In this document: piece by piece, positions 18,901 through 27,559 of the stretch
Numbering within the stretch: the stretch's first letter is position 1
Layout of the letters: every line of letters begins with the position of its first letter
Origin: Salinispirillum marinum
GTDB taxonomy: Bacteria; Pseudomonadota; Gammaproteobacteria; Pseudomonadales; Natronospirillaceae
Assembly (NCBI RefSeq): GCF_042651565.1
Contig: NZ_JBHSDF010000003.1
DNA length: 64,000 nt
Direction: 5' to 3' (one strand)
The notes under the pieces: model-generated
The model's input: only the letters and a program-made list of their open reading frames with translations
Database searches by the model: none
What the model was told of the DNA's origin: nothing
Made by a program: the position numbers and the translations under genes

Positions 18901-20356
18901 CCTGGAAATTCCGGCTGCGCAAACCGGCATTGATGAGCAGTTGCCTTTATCGCTGGCCTTGGTCATCGATACAACAGACACAGAGCTGACCGGTGCACTG
19001 CGTCTCAACCGGCCCGAAAAGCCATTATTCGCCGTGTCCGCCGCCATGCCACGACTGCCGCTCTCCGAACGTTTTAACACGCCATGGTCAGAGTGGTCCT
19101 TCTCTGGCGAATGGTTGGCTGACATCGATATGTCAGACCTGTTTTTCTGGCTGGGACTGGAAAATATTCAATTGAATGGCGACTTGCGGGGTGAAGGCGT
19201 GCTCGCGGGAAGTTTGCAGACACCGACTGCGGAAGGCTATTTGGCTTGGCAGGATGGTGCATTGCGCCTACCGGAAATCGGCGCTGAATTCGATCGCATC
19301 AACATCTCCGTGGCGGCCGAAGATCTGACCACGCTGAATTTAAGTGGTAATGCCCGCGCCACCACAGGCAGCGTCGACGTGGGTGGACAGTTATCCTGGC
19401 GCGAAGGACGCCCGCACAGTGACATACGCCTCCGTTTTGATCGAACGGCCGTTGTCCAACGCAGTGATGTGCAAGGTCTCGCCACCGGCAATCTGGCGTT
19501 AACCGGAGCGTGGCCCGACTTCACACTGTCGGGTGAGCTGGGGCTATCCAACCTGAACATCCTCATCAACCGCTTGTCCGGTCCATCGGTGGCGCAACTG
19601 AACATTGAAGGCGAACAAAACGGCAACGCGGGGACCGAGGTCGCTAACGCCATGGCTTTAAACATCGCAGTACGAACCCTAGAGCCCGCCAGTATCAGCG
19701 GGAACGGTCTGAACGCCCGGTTATCCGGCGAACTTCGTGTTCTCGGCACCGTGCGCGACTATGAAACCGATGGCGCCTTCGTGGTGGAATCGGGTACCTT
19801 CAATTTGCTGACCCGAGACTTTCGACTTCAGGAAGGCGAAGTTCGCTTGGTGGATGAAGCTATTGATCTCAACCTTTTAGCCGTTTACGACCGCTCCGGT
19901 GCCCGTATCGAAGCCCGAGTTACCGGGAATGCCAACCAGTTCCAACTGCAACTGTCCTCTATCCCTGTCTTGCCGGAAGATGAGATCGTCGCGCAGCTGT
20001 TGTTCGGTAAAACTATCCAAAATATGACGCCCTTTCAGGCTGTGCAGTTAGCCAGCGCGGTTAACCAGCTCCGTGGCGGCAACAGTTTTGATCTGGTCTT
20101 GGTGACCCGCGACAGCTTAGGCTTAGATACCCTGGAATTTGATAGTACGGGCGAAGAAGATGATGACGTCACCGTTCGAGTAGGCAAGTACTTGAATAAT
20201 CGCGTCTACGTGGAGCTGGATACGGAATTGAACGACCAAAGTGATTGGCGCGGCAGTGTTGAAGTTGAGCTGACCCCTAACCTGAGTGTAGAAACGTTCA
20301 CGCGCTCCAGCAGTACCTTTGGTGGCATAGAATTGCGTTGGCGGCGCGACTACTGA
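15896..20356 (+). CDS. tamB: Translocation and assembly module inner-membrane protein TamB
   Basis: About 1486 residues. One N-terminal transmembrane helix (HIVFTLLIAAVILIAVLIGT) is followed by more than 1,000 residues of beta-rich repetitive sequence, the AsmA/TamB-type bridge across the periplasm. The C-terminal TamB/DUF490 domain is clear: LPEDEIVAQLLFGK, VRVGKYLNNRVYVELDTEL and a final LRWRRDY. I chose the ATG at 15896, inside the tamA 3' end, over a non-ATG start at 15881. The 3' end overlaps the convergent tatD by 7 bp. Confidence 0.94.
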   Translation: MAEQSKFLHQHRTSILKLILHSVGAVLHGINRYLLHIVFTLLIAAVILIAVLIGTATGRQILINQAIAAVNQHTGWYIQARHVRMPRLHELHVGQLRVFAPDQAESFVYLERVQVLLPQRPWENPYAVELLQAEHAELDLAQLRRSVAALQGDTAAAAEPETALKRPGIWLYAIEFAQLRITDPQGSALQGTFSGRLEWPTAQPLPSVTAQWFNQNDQLFNAQLSPTLPSDDLSANRWEVRLDINLPAGAWPHAYLNWPQDVPMVAQAYVDVDIDQGSAQIHRIALPWQNHALELTGNVAQRTEGYAFSDLRLQVDDYVSTLNGQWQGDQSALQADVHIPLTLLQPWLYGVLPNFLRAGDPVQPNDLARFTLDVQPGQRWQSAGRANLHWYENTAQATWDAQGQRFRAEQLAVQLRTGGSEASAEGHWNWATQLGTLDLVSTVNQNFLSRYAVPSMVSSLALNGQVLGNGRNADGRLRLPVWSGTLAANGRWPTPTDFADLPWQARAATQLAYPVLDWQDLSLDIQAAGNTASITSHGTANLRARNTDFRWTLAEVPVDMIAGTFVTWPDTLRAQVSGTGHASGPWNGLEGDAELVGRGLWQSSPWLMRFQANEISRDRFAINRWEAQWRDSRLRASADIAPQWDSSWKTWPVQATAEQLQLSFADLASQLPAWPTQLPSGVLDTQWEIVGLLGDPTIRANATITADYEGHPLVGELRWDDERLWSDLTWQDRALSVQGTGRPWREGQWHLTLQRLRTEDVAAWLTLPTSLNEASVQHDLHIQWTGNMQNADLSLTSQHRGRWETESVQAELTGSGRWSDYALTTWDINALDVAWGPATLQLSARNIADDLMPETLTAQMTDFPVGRFMPVPDVDARVSGRAIMSSEWPTWSGDINLRTEGQYAQQAILGSVTGSVTGNAQEVFFAQLETLDFRLGDSVNISGTGGYSPELWNLKLDWQGLSGRIPERFGLPDSLWRGNGNLTIAGAVDDPELALETRWETTLEIPAAQTGIDEQLPLSLALVIDTTDTELTGALRLNRPEKPLFAVSAAMPRLPLSERFNTPWSEWSFSGEWLADIDMSDLFFWLGLENIQLNGDLRGEGVLAGSLQTPTAEGYLAWQDGALRLPEIGAEFDRINISVAAEDLTTLNLSGNARATTGSVDVGGQLSWREGRPHSDIRLRFDRTAVVQRSDVQGLATGNLALTGAWPDFTLSGELGLSNLNILINRLSGPSVAQLNIEGEQNGNAGTEVANAMALNIAVRTLEPASISGNGLNARLSGELRVLGTVRDYETDGAFVVESGTFNLLTRDFRLQEGEVRLVDEAIDLNLLAVYDRSGARIEARVTGNANQFQLQLSSIPVLPEDEIVAQLLFGKTIQNMTPFQAVQLASAVNQLRGGNSFDLVLVTRDSLGLDTLEFDSTGEEDDDVTVRVGKYLNNRVYVELDTELNDQSDWRGSVEVELTPNLSVETFTRSSSTFGGIELRWRRDY

Positions 20357-21144
20357 CGGCGCGTCAGGCGCGGAAAGGTCGCATCGACATTGGCCTCCAA
20401 TTGCGCCGCAAGCGAGGTGACCTCGGTGACGCCACGCAAGGCACACAAGGCGCGAAAGACATTGGGTACTTGCACTGGCGAGTTTCGTACCCCCTGATAC
20501 CCGAAGAGCGGCATGTCGGGACCATCGGTTTCTAACAACAGATGTTCGGCTGCTAAGGCCTGCACGGTGGCACGAGTTTTGGCGGCGCGCGGGTAAGTCA
20601 TTACGCCACCTATGCCCAATTTTAGACCCAGAGCAATGTATTCTTGCGCCATGGCCAACGAACCACTGAAGGCATGCACCACTCCACCGTGTATCGGTGG
20701 CGTATGCTTAAGGGCACGAATAAGTTCATTATGGGCCTGACGTTGATGCAGGATCACCGGTAATCGCGCATTATTTGCTAACGCCAGTTGGGCGTTTAAA
20801 AACCGGATTTGTTTGGGCATATCCGGCTGTGTACCATCGAGCCCTATTTCACCCACGGCCACCACCCACGCAGCCTGCAGCCGCTCGGGCAGTTGGTGTA
20901 AGTGTTCCGATTCATGTTCCTGCACATAACAGGGGTGTAGACCAAATGCCCCGTAAACTCGGACCGGACAGTCCTGTTGCCACGCCGCCAGCCAGGGTGA
21001 CAACCGTTGCCATTGTGCCGCACTGACCCCCGGCACCAGTAAACGTGACACGCCGCGCTGAGCACAGGCATGCAGCAACGCTGAAGCATCCGCTGCGAAA
21101 TCCGGGAAATCGAAGTGGCAGTGGCTATCGGTAAAACGCATCAT
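20350..21144 (-). CDS. TatD-family metal-dependent DNase
   Basis: 264 residues with the amidohydrolase metal-binding set in order: DSHCHFD at the N-terminus, GEIGLDG, VILHQRQA, VVHAFSGS and ETDGPDM near the C-terminus. Family members act as 3'-5' exonucleases or deacylases (TatD, YjjV, YcfH); which branch this is cannot be decided here. Its ATG overlaps the stop of the upstream polysaccharide deacetylase gene in an ATGA arrangement, so the two are translationally coupled. Confidence 0.9.
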   Translation of the reverse strand: MMRFTDSHCHFDFPDFAADASALLHACAQRGVSRLLVPGVSAAQWQRLSPWLAAWQQDCPVRVYGAFGLHPCYVQEHESEHLHQLPERLQAAWVVAVGEIGLDGTQPDMPKQIRFLNAQLALANNARLPVILHQRQAHNELIRALKHTPPIHGGVVHAFSGSLAMAQEYIALGLKLGIGGVMTYPRAAKTRATVQALAAEHLLLETDGPDMPLFGYQGVRNSPVQVPNVFRALCALRGVTEVTSLAAQLEANVDATFPRLTRRQ

Positions 21145-21875
21145 GGTAAGAGCTGCGACGGACTGACCACCTCAATACCGGCTTCCGGCAGCAAAGGCAG
21201 CATCCAATTTAAGAAGGCAATGGTTTCCGGGTAAGGATGGCCGATCACGATCACCTCGGTGCCGCGTTCGAGAATCCCCAACGCTTGGCTAAACTGCCCC
21301 ATGATGAAATCGTCGGTTTGTTCGTGGTCCAGAAACACATGCCGACGCAACGCGGGTACACCCAGGGCGCGCGCGGTTTCAAACGCCACGCTGTCCGGTG
21401 AGGTTAACGAGTCAATGAAATAGAGGTCATGTTCGCGCAGATAGTTCATCACTACCTGCATTGCGTTAGCGTTTTCGGTCAGAAAGCTCCCAGTATGATT
21501 GTTAATACCGGCGACAAAGGGCACATTTGCCAAGGCTTGACTGAGCGTAGCGCGTAATTGTTCCGCCGTCATGTCGCGCTCCAGTCCCATCGGCCCTAAG
21601 GCCAGTTGACCCTGGTTCGCCATCGGCATGTGGAGCATCACTTCCTTACCTTGCTCATGCGCCATTCTGGCTAAACGTTCACTGTAAGCGAGGCCGGGCA
21701 ATACAGCGTAGGTTACTTTACCCGGCAACTCTATCGCGGCTTTGCCTAAGGCAAAATTATTCCCCACGTCATCGATAATGATGACCATGCGCGCTGCTGC
21801 GGCATCAGCATGAGCAGCTAATCCGCCCAGCAATCCACCGCACAGCGCAAGACAGTAAAGAACACCACGCCACAT
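21141..21875 (-). CDS. yibQ: Divergent polysaccharide deacetylase family protein (YibQ)
   Basis: 244 residues with a signal peptide ending near HADA, then MVIIIDDVGNN, the divergent polysaccharide deacetylase start. VMLHMPMANQG, GINNHTGSFLTEN and VIVIGHPYPETIAFL complete the family pattern. Probably periplasmic. It sits in the widely conserved gpmI-envC-ctpA-yibQ row linked to cell-wall remodelling, but its substrate is not established. Only 4 bp separate it from ctpA. Confidence 0.9.
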   Translation of the reverse strand: MWRGVLYCLALCGGLLGGLAAHADAAAARMVIIIDDVGNNFALGKAAIELPGKVTYAVLPGLAYSERLARMAHEQGKEVMLHMPMANQGQLALGPMGLERDMTAEQLRATLSQALANVPFVAGINNHTGSFLTENANAMQVVMNYLREHDLYFIDSLTSPDSVAFETARALGVPALRRHVFLDHEQTDDFIMGQFSQALGILERGTEVIVIGHPYPETIAFLNWMLPLLPEAGIEVVSPSQLLP

Positions 21876-21879
21876 AGCA

Positions 21880-23175
21880 CTAAGGTTTCAGAATGGCCAG
21901 ACCCTTCAGCATATTCAACGCTTCGTACATCTGATAATCCTGATCACGCAACCGACCATCATCCGCATTGTCCACGGCGTCATCGGCGGCGGCTTGGCCA
22001 TTCTGCAACGCCCCTTGCAAATCCGCCTCGCGGCTCAGACGCACTTCTTGCGCGGTAAAAGACCCTTGATCCACCAGAATATCTGGGGTTATGCCCGTCC
22101 CCTGAATAGACGTACCCGATGGCGTAAAATAACGCGCCGTGGTCAGCTTCAGTGCCGTGCTATCCTGGCTCAACGGCATGATGGTTTGCACCGAACCTTT
22201 ACCAAAACTCTGCGTTCCCATGATCACCGCACGCTTGTGGTCCTGCAATGCACCGGCAACAATTTCGCTCGCCGAGGCCGAACCGCCATTGATCAATACC
22301 ACCAGGTTCAAGTCTGGCAGCAGGGTTTGCCGACGCGACTGATAACGGAACGAGTTGTTCGGAATGCGGCTTTCAGTGTACACCACCAATTTATCTGACA
22401 AGAAGATATCAGACACATCAACCGAAGCACTTAACAACCCGCCAGGATTATTACGCAAATCCAATACCAGACCGCGCAGCTCACCGTTGGCTTCTTCGCG
22501 CAAGCGGTTGATTTCGCGCACCACGTCCGCCGCCGTATTTTGTTGGAACGACGAAATACGAACGCTGGCAAAGCCAGGTTCCAGCATACGACTGCGCACC
22601 GACGTGACACGGATCACCGCACGTTCGATGGTCAGTTCAAAGGGGTTAGCTTGCCCTTCGCGTACTACGGTGAGGGTGATGGAACTGCCAGGTTCACCGC
22701 GCATCAGCTCTACGGCTTCGCTCAAGGACAAGCCCTGCACCGGGGTGTCATCCAGCTTGGTGATCAAGTCACCGGCTTGAATGCCCGCCCGAAATGCCGG
22801 GGTGTCGTCTATCGGTGAGACAACGCGGACAAATCCATCTTCCATGGTGACCTCAATACCCAAACCACCAAACTGGCCGGTCGTCGATTCCTGTAAATCA
22901 GCGAAGGCTTCCGGCGGCAGGAAATCGGAATGCGGATCAAGGCCGGTCAACATGCCCTTGATGGCATTCTCAATCAACTCCCGGTCATCCACTTCTTCCA
23001 CATAGGCCGTCTTAATGCGATCAATGACCTCGGCCAGCATACGCATCTCATCGACCGGCAGACCTCTGTTTTCGGAGTTGTGACGGTCGGCCAATACGCT
23101 CGCACTGAACGCCAGTGCAAAGCCCATTACCAAGGTGACCAAATAGCCGACAGCAGGCCCTTTCTTAAACGTCAT
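21880..23175 (-). CDS. C-terminal processing peptidase, S41 family (CtpA-like)
   Basis: About 431 residues from the ATG at 23175 (an alternative 10 codons upstream is less likely). An N-terminal membrane/signal helix (LVTLVMGFALAFSASVLA) precedes a PDZ domain (GIEVTMEDGFVRVVSP, IQAGDLITKLDD) and the S41 catalytic core. The nucleophile Ser is in NGGSASASEIVAGAL and the general-base Lys in GTQSFGKGSVQT. Such periplasmic Ser-Lys proteases trim or degrade proteins including cell-wall hydrolases, which fits the adjacent envC-type gene. Confidence 0.93.
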   Translation of the reverse strand: MTFKKGPAVGYLVTLVMGFALAFSASVLADRHNSENRGLPVDEMRMLAEVIDRIKTAYVEEVDDRELIENAIKGMLTGLDPHSDFLPPEAFADLQESTTGQFGGLGIEVTMEDGFVRVVSPIDDTPAFRAGIQAGDLITKLDDTPVQGLSLSEAVELMRGEPGSSITLTVVREGQANPFELTIERAVIRVTSVRSRMLEPGFASVRISSFQQNTAADVVREINRLREEANGELRGLVLDLRNNPGGLLSASVDVSDIFLSDKLVVYTESRIPNNSFRYQSRRQTLLPDLNLVVLINGGSASASEIVAGALQDHKRAVIMGTQSFGKGSVQTIMPLSQDSTALKLTTARYFTPSGTSIQGTGITPDILVDQGSFTAQEVRLSREADLQGALQNGQAAADDAVDNADDGRLRDQDYQMYEALNMLKGLAILKP

Positions 23176-23284
23176 GGTGTTACCCCTTCCCAATGCTGAC
23201 GACACGAATCGCCATCAACTCAATAAAAGTATAGCGGCAGCACCTGCGTGCTTCCGAGTGTTCAATGAAAATTTATACCGACCA

Positions 23285-24514
23285 TCAACGACGCACCCAT
23301 TGCTGCGGGTTTGTTGTCGCTCCGTTGTGGCGTATCTCAAAATACAATCCGGGCTCTTCAAAGCCACCTGAATCACCCACTTGGGCGATGGTTTGTCCGG
23401 CGCGCACCCAGTCGCCCACGGCGCTATTCAATGACTCGTTACGCCCGTATAGGCTTAAATAGCCCTGACCATGATCAATTATGACCAAGAGCCCGTATCC
23501 CCGAAGCCAGTCGGCAAACACCACACGACCATAGTGAACCGCTCGTACCGGCGCCCCGGCTTGGGTAGCGATAAACAATCCATCATATACCACGCCGGTA
23601 CTGGGGTTACGTTCACGATACCGGATTCGGATGTTTCCCTCCACCGGCAACGCCATTTGCCCGCGCCGTTCGGCGAAGGGCTGTTCGTCATCGCCGAACG
23701 CTATGTCTTCTATAGCGGCTTCAACTTCCCGTAGTAGGGCTTCCAATTGCAATCGCTCAGCTTCCTTTTTGGCGAGTTGCTCGGCCTGCGAAGTCGCTTC
23801 TTGCGCCAGCCGCGCCAGGACCTGCTGTCGCTGATTACGACTGGCCAACAATTGATTGTTTTCCGCAACCACCTGCTGATTTTGCGCTTCCAGATCTTGC
23901 TGTCTGGCCTGAATATTGGTTTCAACTTCACGCAATGCCAGTAGAGTCTGCTCATACTCCTGCAATTCAGCCAGTTGCGCAGCGTTAAAGTATTGGTAAA
24001 AAGTCATCATACGCTGGCCTTGCGCCAACGATTCGGGTGCCAACAACGCTTTCAACGGGGTTTGTTGACCACTTTTATAGACACTGACCAACAGCCCTTC
24101 AAGACGTCCCGCTTGCTCACGCTGCTGGTCCTCTAACCTCCCCTGACGAGTGCGTAATTGGTCAAGCTCGGTGCGTGTTGTCGCCAACCTGGCCTGCACG
24201 TCTTGCAGCCTTGCTTGCGCCGCCAGCATGTTGCGCTCGGTTTCTTCGAGCAATTGTTCCATCCGGCTGCGTTCCTGCCGGGTGTTGGCCAAACGACTTT
24301 GCAGTTCGGAAATTTCACGCTTCAGCCGCTCAACGTCGTTGGCATTGGGCTGCTGTGCCGACGCATTCAGGCTCAACAACGTCCAAAGGATACCCACAAC
24401 GCACAGGCGAGCAGAACCTAGGTATCGACCAGCATAGGAATTGAAGTGGTTGAGAAACAAACGCAACAAAGCAGCTCTCACTTTTGCAACGGAGGAAAAA
24501 ACATCATCGGGCAT
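23285..24514 (-). CDS. envC: Murein hydrolase activator, EnvC-like (degenerate M23 domain)
   Basis: About 409 residues. A signal sequence (CVVGILWTLLSLNASAQ) is followed by a long coiled coil (roughly residues 50-260, many Gln/Glu/Leu heptads) and a C-terminal LytM/M23 domain (GLLVIIDHGQGYLSLYGRNE). The usual Zn ligand positions are partly replaced, as in EnvC proteins that activate amidases rather than cut peptidoglycan. The start is uncertain: the ATG at 24514 has no clear ribosome-binding site, and a non-ATG start downstream is possible. It follows gpmI in a conserved gene row. Confidence 0.88.
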   Translation of the reverse strand: MPDDVFSSVAKVRAALLRLFLNHFNSYAGRYLGSARLCVVGILWTLLSLNASAQQPNANDVERLKREISELQSRLANTRQERSRMEQLLEETERNMLAAQARLQDVQARLATTRTELDQLRTRQGRLEDQQREQAGRLEGLLVSVYKSGQQTPLKALLAPESLAQGQRMMTFYQYFNAAQLAELQEYEQTLLALREVETNIQARQQDLEAQNQQVVAENNQLLASRNQRQQVLARLAQEATSQAEQLAKKEAERLQLEALLREVEAAIEDIAFGDDEQPFAERRGQMALPVEGNIRIRYRERNPSTGVVYDGLFIATQAGAPVRAVHYGRVVFADWLRGYGLLVIIDHGQGYLSLYGRNESLNSAVGDWVRAGQTIAQVGDSGGFEEPGLYFEIRHNGATTNPQQWVRR

Positions 24515-24609
24515 TCTACAGCAAAAGCGAGGTTTGTCGTGCGTATGGCATGGATGTTTAAAGCAAAGGGCCGCCACCGTTGCCGGGGCAGCCCTTTTTG
24601 GACAGAAAC

Positions 24610-26154
24610 TTATGCGCTGACGATCAGGTTTTGCCCGGTCATTTCGCTCGGAATAGTATCGCCCATTAAGGTTAACAGTGTTGGGGCTATATCACTCAAG
24701 CCACCTTCTTTAAGCTGTTTGCCTGCAGCCCGATTACTCACGTAGACCAGAGGCACAGGGAAAATGGTGTGCGACGTCACCGCTCCACCCGTTTCCGGAT
24801 CAACCATCAGCTCCACGTTGCCGTGATCGGCGGTGATCAAACATTCGCCGTCCACTTCCAGCAGGGCTTCGGTCACGGCCTTCAAGCTTACATCCAAAGC
24901 TTCAACGGCTTTCACGGCCGCGTCGAATTTGCCCGTATGCCCAACCATGTCACCGTTTGCGTAGTTACAAACGATCAAGTCGTACTTACCAGACTTGATT
25001 GCCTCGACCAGCTTGGCAGTCACTTCGGGCGCGCTCATTTCCGGCTTGAGGTCATAAGTGGCTACATCCGGCGAAGGCACGAGGATGCGGTCTTCGCCGG
25101 CATATTCTTTTTCCTCACCGCCGCTGAAGAAAAACGTAACGTGTGCATATTTTTCGGTTTCGGCAATGCGCAACTGGGTTTTACCCAAAGCGGACACATA
25201 CTCACCCAGAGTATTGGTTAATGCCGTAGGTGGATATGCCACCACCGCAGGAATGTCAGACGCGTACTCTGTGAGGGTAACGAAACGCGACAATGCCGGG
25301 CGCACGGTGCGCACCATGTCGGTTAAATCGCCCTGCACAAAAGCATTGGTTAATTCGCGCGCCCGATCGGGCCGGAAGTTCATAAACACCACGGCATCGC
25401 CGTCTTTAATCACCGCCGGTTGTGCACCCGCTGGCACAATGGCCGTTGGGGGACAAAATTCGTCATCTTTATCTTGTGCATAGGCTGCGTGTAGTCCGGC
25501 CACAGGCGTTTCAGCGGTGATATCTGCCGTGCCTTGGGTCAGCAAGTCATAGGCTTTTTGTACCCGCTCCCAGCGATTATCCCGGTCCATAGCGTAGTAA
25601 CGGCCAATCAGCGACACCACACCACGCACACCCAATTCATCAGCCCGCGCTTGCAAACGTGCCAAAGTTGCTTCCGCGCTGCGTGGTGGGGTATCACGAC
25701 CATCCAGGAACGCATGCACATTAACCGGCACGCCATGCTTTGCCGCCAATTCCATCATGGCGATTAAATGATCATCGTGACTGTGCACGCCGCCAGGCGA
25801 AGCCAAGCCCAAAATATGCACGGCACCACCTGCCGCCCTGGCAGCTTCAACGGCCCCAACCAAGGCAGTGTTTTGGAAAAACAGGCCGTCATCAATGTCT
25901 TTGGTAATACGGGTAAAGTTCTGATACACGATACGTCCGGCACCGAGGTTCATGTGCCCCACTTCGGAGTTCCCCATCTGCCCCTCGGGCAAACCCACTG
26001 CCATTCCGGATGTCTTAATGGTGGTCTTGGGGTAGGTATTCCATAAATGATCCCACGTTGGGGTATTGGCTGCTTCAATGGCGTTTGAGGCTGACGTTTC
26101 GCTGTAGCCGAAACCATCGAGAATAAACAAGGCTACGGTTTTTTTGGTCGACAT
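24610..26154 (-). CDS. gpmI: 2,3-bisphosphoglycerate-independent phosphoglycerate mutase
   Basis: 514 residues, the usual iPGM length. The N-terminal FILDGFGYSE carries a metal ligand, GNSEVGHMNLGAGR contains the phosphoserine nucleophile, and TADHGNVELM near the C-terminus supplies further Mn ligands. The cytoplasmic enzyme interconverts 3- and 2-phosphoglycerate in glycolysis and gluconeogenesis. First gene of the minus-strand row toward tatD and divergent from the rhodanese-grxC-secB group. Confidence 0.97.
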   Translation of the reverse strand: MSTKKTVALFILDGFGYSETSASNAIEAANTPTWDHLWNTYPKTTIKTSGMAVGLPEGQMGNSEVGHMNLGAGRIVYQNFTRITKDIDDGLFFQNTALVGAVEAARAAGGAVHILGLASPGGVHSHDDHLIAMMELAAKHGVPVNVHAFLDGRDTPPRSAEATLARLQARADELGVRGVVSLIGRYYAMDRDNRWERVQKAYDLLTQGTADITAETPVAGLHAAYAQDKDDEFCPPTAIVPAGAQPAVIKDGDAVVFMNFRPDRARELTNAFVQGDLTDMVRTVRPALSRFVTLTEYASDIPAVVAYPPTALTNTLGEYVSALGKTQLRIAETEKYAHVTFFFSGGEEKEYAGEDRILVPSPDVATYDLKPEMSAPEVTAKLVEAIKSGKYDLIVCNYANGDMVGHTGKFDAAVKAVEALDVSLKAVTEALLEVDGECLITADHGNVELMVDPETGGAVTSHTIFPVPLVYVSNRAAGKQLKEGGLSDIAPTLLTLMGDTIPSEMTGQNLIVSA

Positions 26155-26392
26155 AGTGTCCTCTGTACTGTTTTGACTCTGCTGTTAAATGCCCAGAACG
26201 CTGGCTTGGTAGTCGCCTTGTTTATTATTGCTGTTATCTGCATCAGGTCTGGACCTGTGGGCGTAATTGTACTCACATTCTTACCCCGTAGCGAGTCATC
26301 AACGTTTCATCGTGCAGAAGGGATGATGCTCCGGTTCTTCTCAGGTATACTCGCCTCCACTTTTTCCCATCGTTGAAGCGGACTCCTTCTGT

Positions 26393-26809
26393 ATGATGCA
26401 ATTTTTCGCGTTTATTTCTGAATATTGGATGTTAGCCAGTGCTTGGTTGGCCTTCTTTTTCTTGCTGATTCTCTCCGAGTCGTCGCGTGGCGGTAAGGGT
26501 CTTTCGCCGCAAGAAACCACCAACATGGTGAACAGTAAGGATGCGGTGGTTATCGACATCCGCAAAGATGATGACTTCCGCAAAGGGCACATTCCAAACG
26601 CTATTAACATTCCAGCGACGGCGATAAAAAGCCGCTTAACCGAGCTGGAAAAATACAAAACGAAGCCAATCATCGTGGTATGCCAAACAGGCACAACAGC
26701 GAACTCAGCCGGTGCCGAATTGCGCAAGGCTGGCTTTAGTGAAGTTTACCGGATGAAAGGCGGGCTGCTGGAATGGCAAAGCAGCCGGATGCCTTTGGTG
26801 AAATCCTAA
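26393..26809 (+). CDS. Membrane-anchored rhodanese-domain protein (YibN-like)
   Basis: 138 residues: an N-terminal transmembrane helix (ASAWLAFFFLLILSE) and a single rhodanese domain with the active-site loop starting VCQTGTTA, catalytic Cys present. The sulfur acceptor is unknown. A -10-like TATACT lies at 26346-26351. The stop overlaps the grxC start by one base (TAATG). This order before grxC and secB is widely conserved in gammaproteobacteria. Confidence 0.9.
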   Translation: MMQFFAFISEYWMLASAWLAFFFLLILSESSRGGKGLSPQETTNMVNSKDAVVIDIRKDDDFRKGHIPNAINIPATAIKSRLTELEKYKTKPIIVVCQTGTTANSAGAELRKAGFSEVYRMKGGLLEWQSSRMPLVKS

Positions 26810-27075
26810 TGACTGCTCCAGTCACCCTGTACACCACGCGTTTTTGCCCGTTTTGTGTGCGGGCGAAAATGCTATTGACGCAAAAGAATGTAAACTTCAC
26901 CGAGATCGCCGTAGATGGGGACGCTGAGAAGCGAGCGGAGATGATGGCCCGCTCCGGACGGCATACCGTGCCGCAAATCTGGATCGGCGAACAACACATC
27001 GGCGGCTGCGATGAACTCTACGCCCTAGAACGACAACACGCGCTGGATGCCCTTCTGCATCCCCCCGCGCACTAA
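26809..27075 (+). CDS. grxC: Glutaredoxin 3
   Basis: 88 residues with a dithiol active site Cys-Pro-Phe-Cys at residues 13-16 (Phe instead of the usual Tyr), the TVPQIWIG cis-proline loop and GGCDEL glutathione-binding motif. It reduces protein disulfides and glutathionylated proteins in the cytoplasm. The start at 26809 overlaps the preceding stop; the longer upstream ORF is rejected. Confidence 0.93.
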   Translation: MTAPVTLYTTRFCPFCVRAKMLLTQKNVNFTEIAVDGDAEKRAEMMARSGRHTVPQIWIGEQHIGGCDELYALERQHALDALLHPPAH

Positions 27076-27109
27076 CCTTCAAATTTTGCTCAGTCTAAGA
27101 GAACCCGTT

Positions 27110-27559
27110 ATGTCAGAAGCTCCACAAACCCGCTTTGGTATCCAACGTATCTACATCAAAAACAGCTCGTTTGAAGCGCCGAACTCACCCGATGTGTTCC
27201 GCACGCAATGGCAGCCGAAAATGAAGATCGACCTCAACACCAAAGCCAAACCGCTGGGTGACGATGCCTTTGAAGTGGTTTTACGCTTAACGGTAACCGC
27301 GAACTTGGAAGAAAAAGTTGCCTTTCTAGCAGAGATCGAACAAGCCGCGATTGTAACGGTGGCAGGCTTTGAAACCGAACAACAAAACCAGATGCTGGGT
27401 GCATACATTCCCAGCGTACTGTTCCCATACGCACGTGAAGCGATTGATGGCATGGTGGTAAAGGGTAGCTTCCCGGCGGTTATGCTGGCACCGGTCAACT
27501 TTGATGTGCTGTACCAGCAGAATCAACAGAAGAATGCGGAAGCGACTACTGCGCACTAA
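27110..27559 (+). CDS. secB: Protein-export chaperone SecB
   Basis: 149 residues with the SecB core: FGIQRIYIKNSSFEAPNSP near the N-terminus and LFPYAREAIDGMVVKGSFPA in the second half. The homotetramer holds preproteins unfolded and hands them to SecA. The ATG at 27110 gives the canonical N-terminus. Its last 14 bp overlap the 3' end of convergent thiI. Confidence 0.96.
   Translation: MSEAPQTRFGIQRIYIKNSSFEAPNSPDVFRTQWQPKMKIDLNTKAKPLGDDAFEVVLRLTVTANLEEKVAFLAEIEQAAIVTVAGFETEQQNQMLGAYIPSVLFPYAREAIDGMVVKGSFPAVMLAPVNFDVLYQQNQQKNAEATTAH

Noticed and set aside
24575..24605. Hairpin AAAGGGC/GCCCTTT after gpmI as a terminator
   Set aside because: The T run is on the plus-strand side while gpmI is on the minus strand and envC follows in the same direction; weak as a terminator for the operon.
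26173..26376. Hydrophobic 67-residue plus-strand frame upstream of the rhodanese gene
   Set aside because: Non-ATG start, no ribosome-binding site, covers the promoter region of the gpmI/rhodanese divergence.
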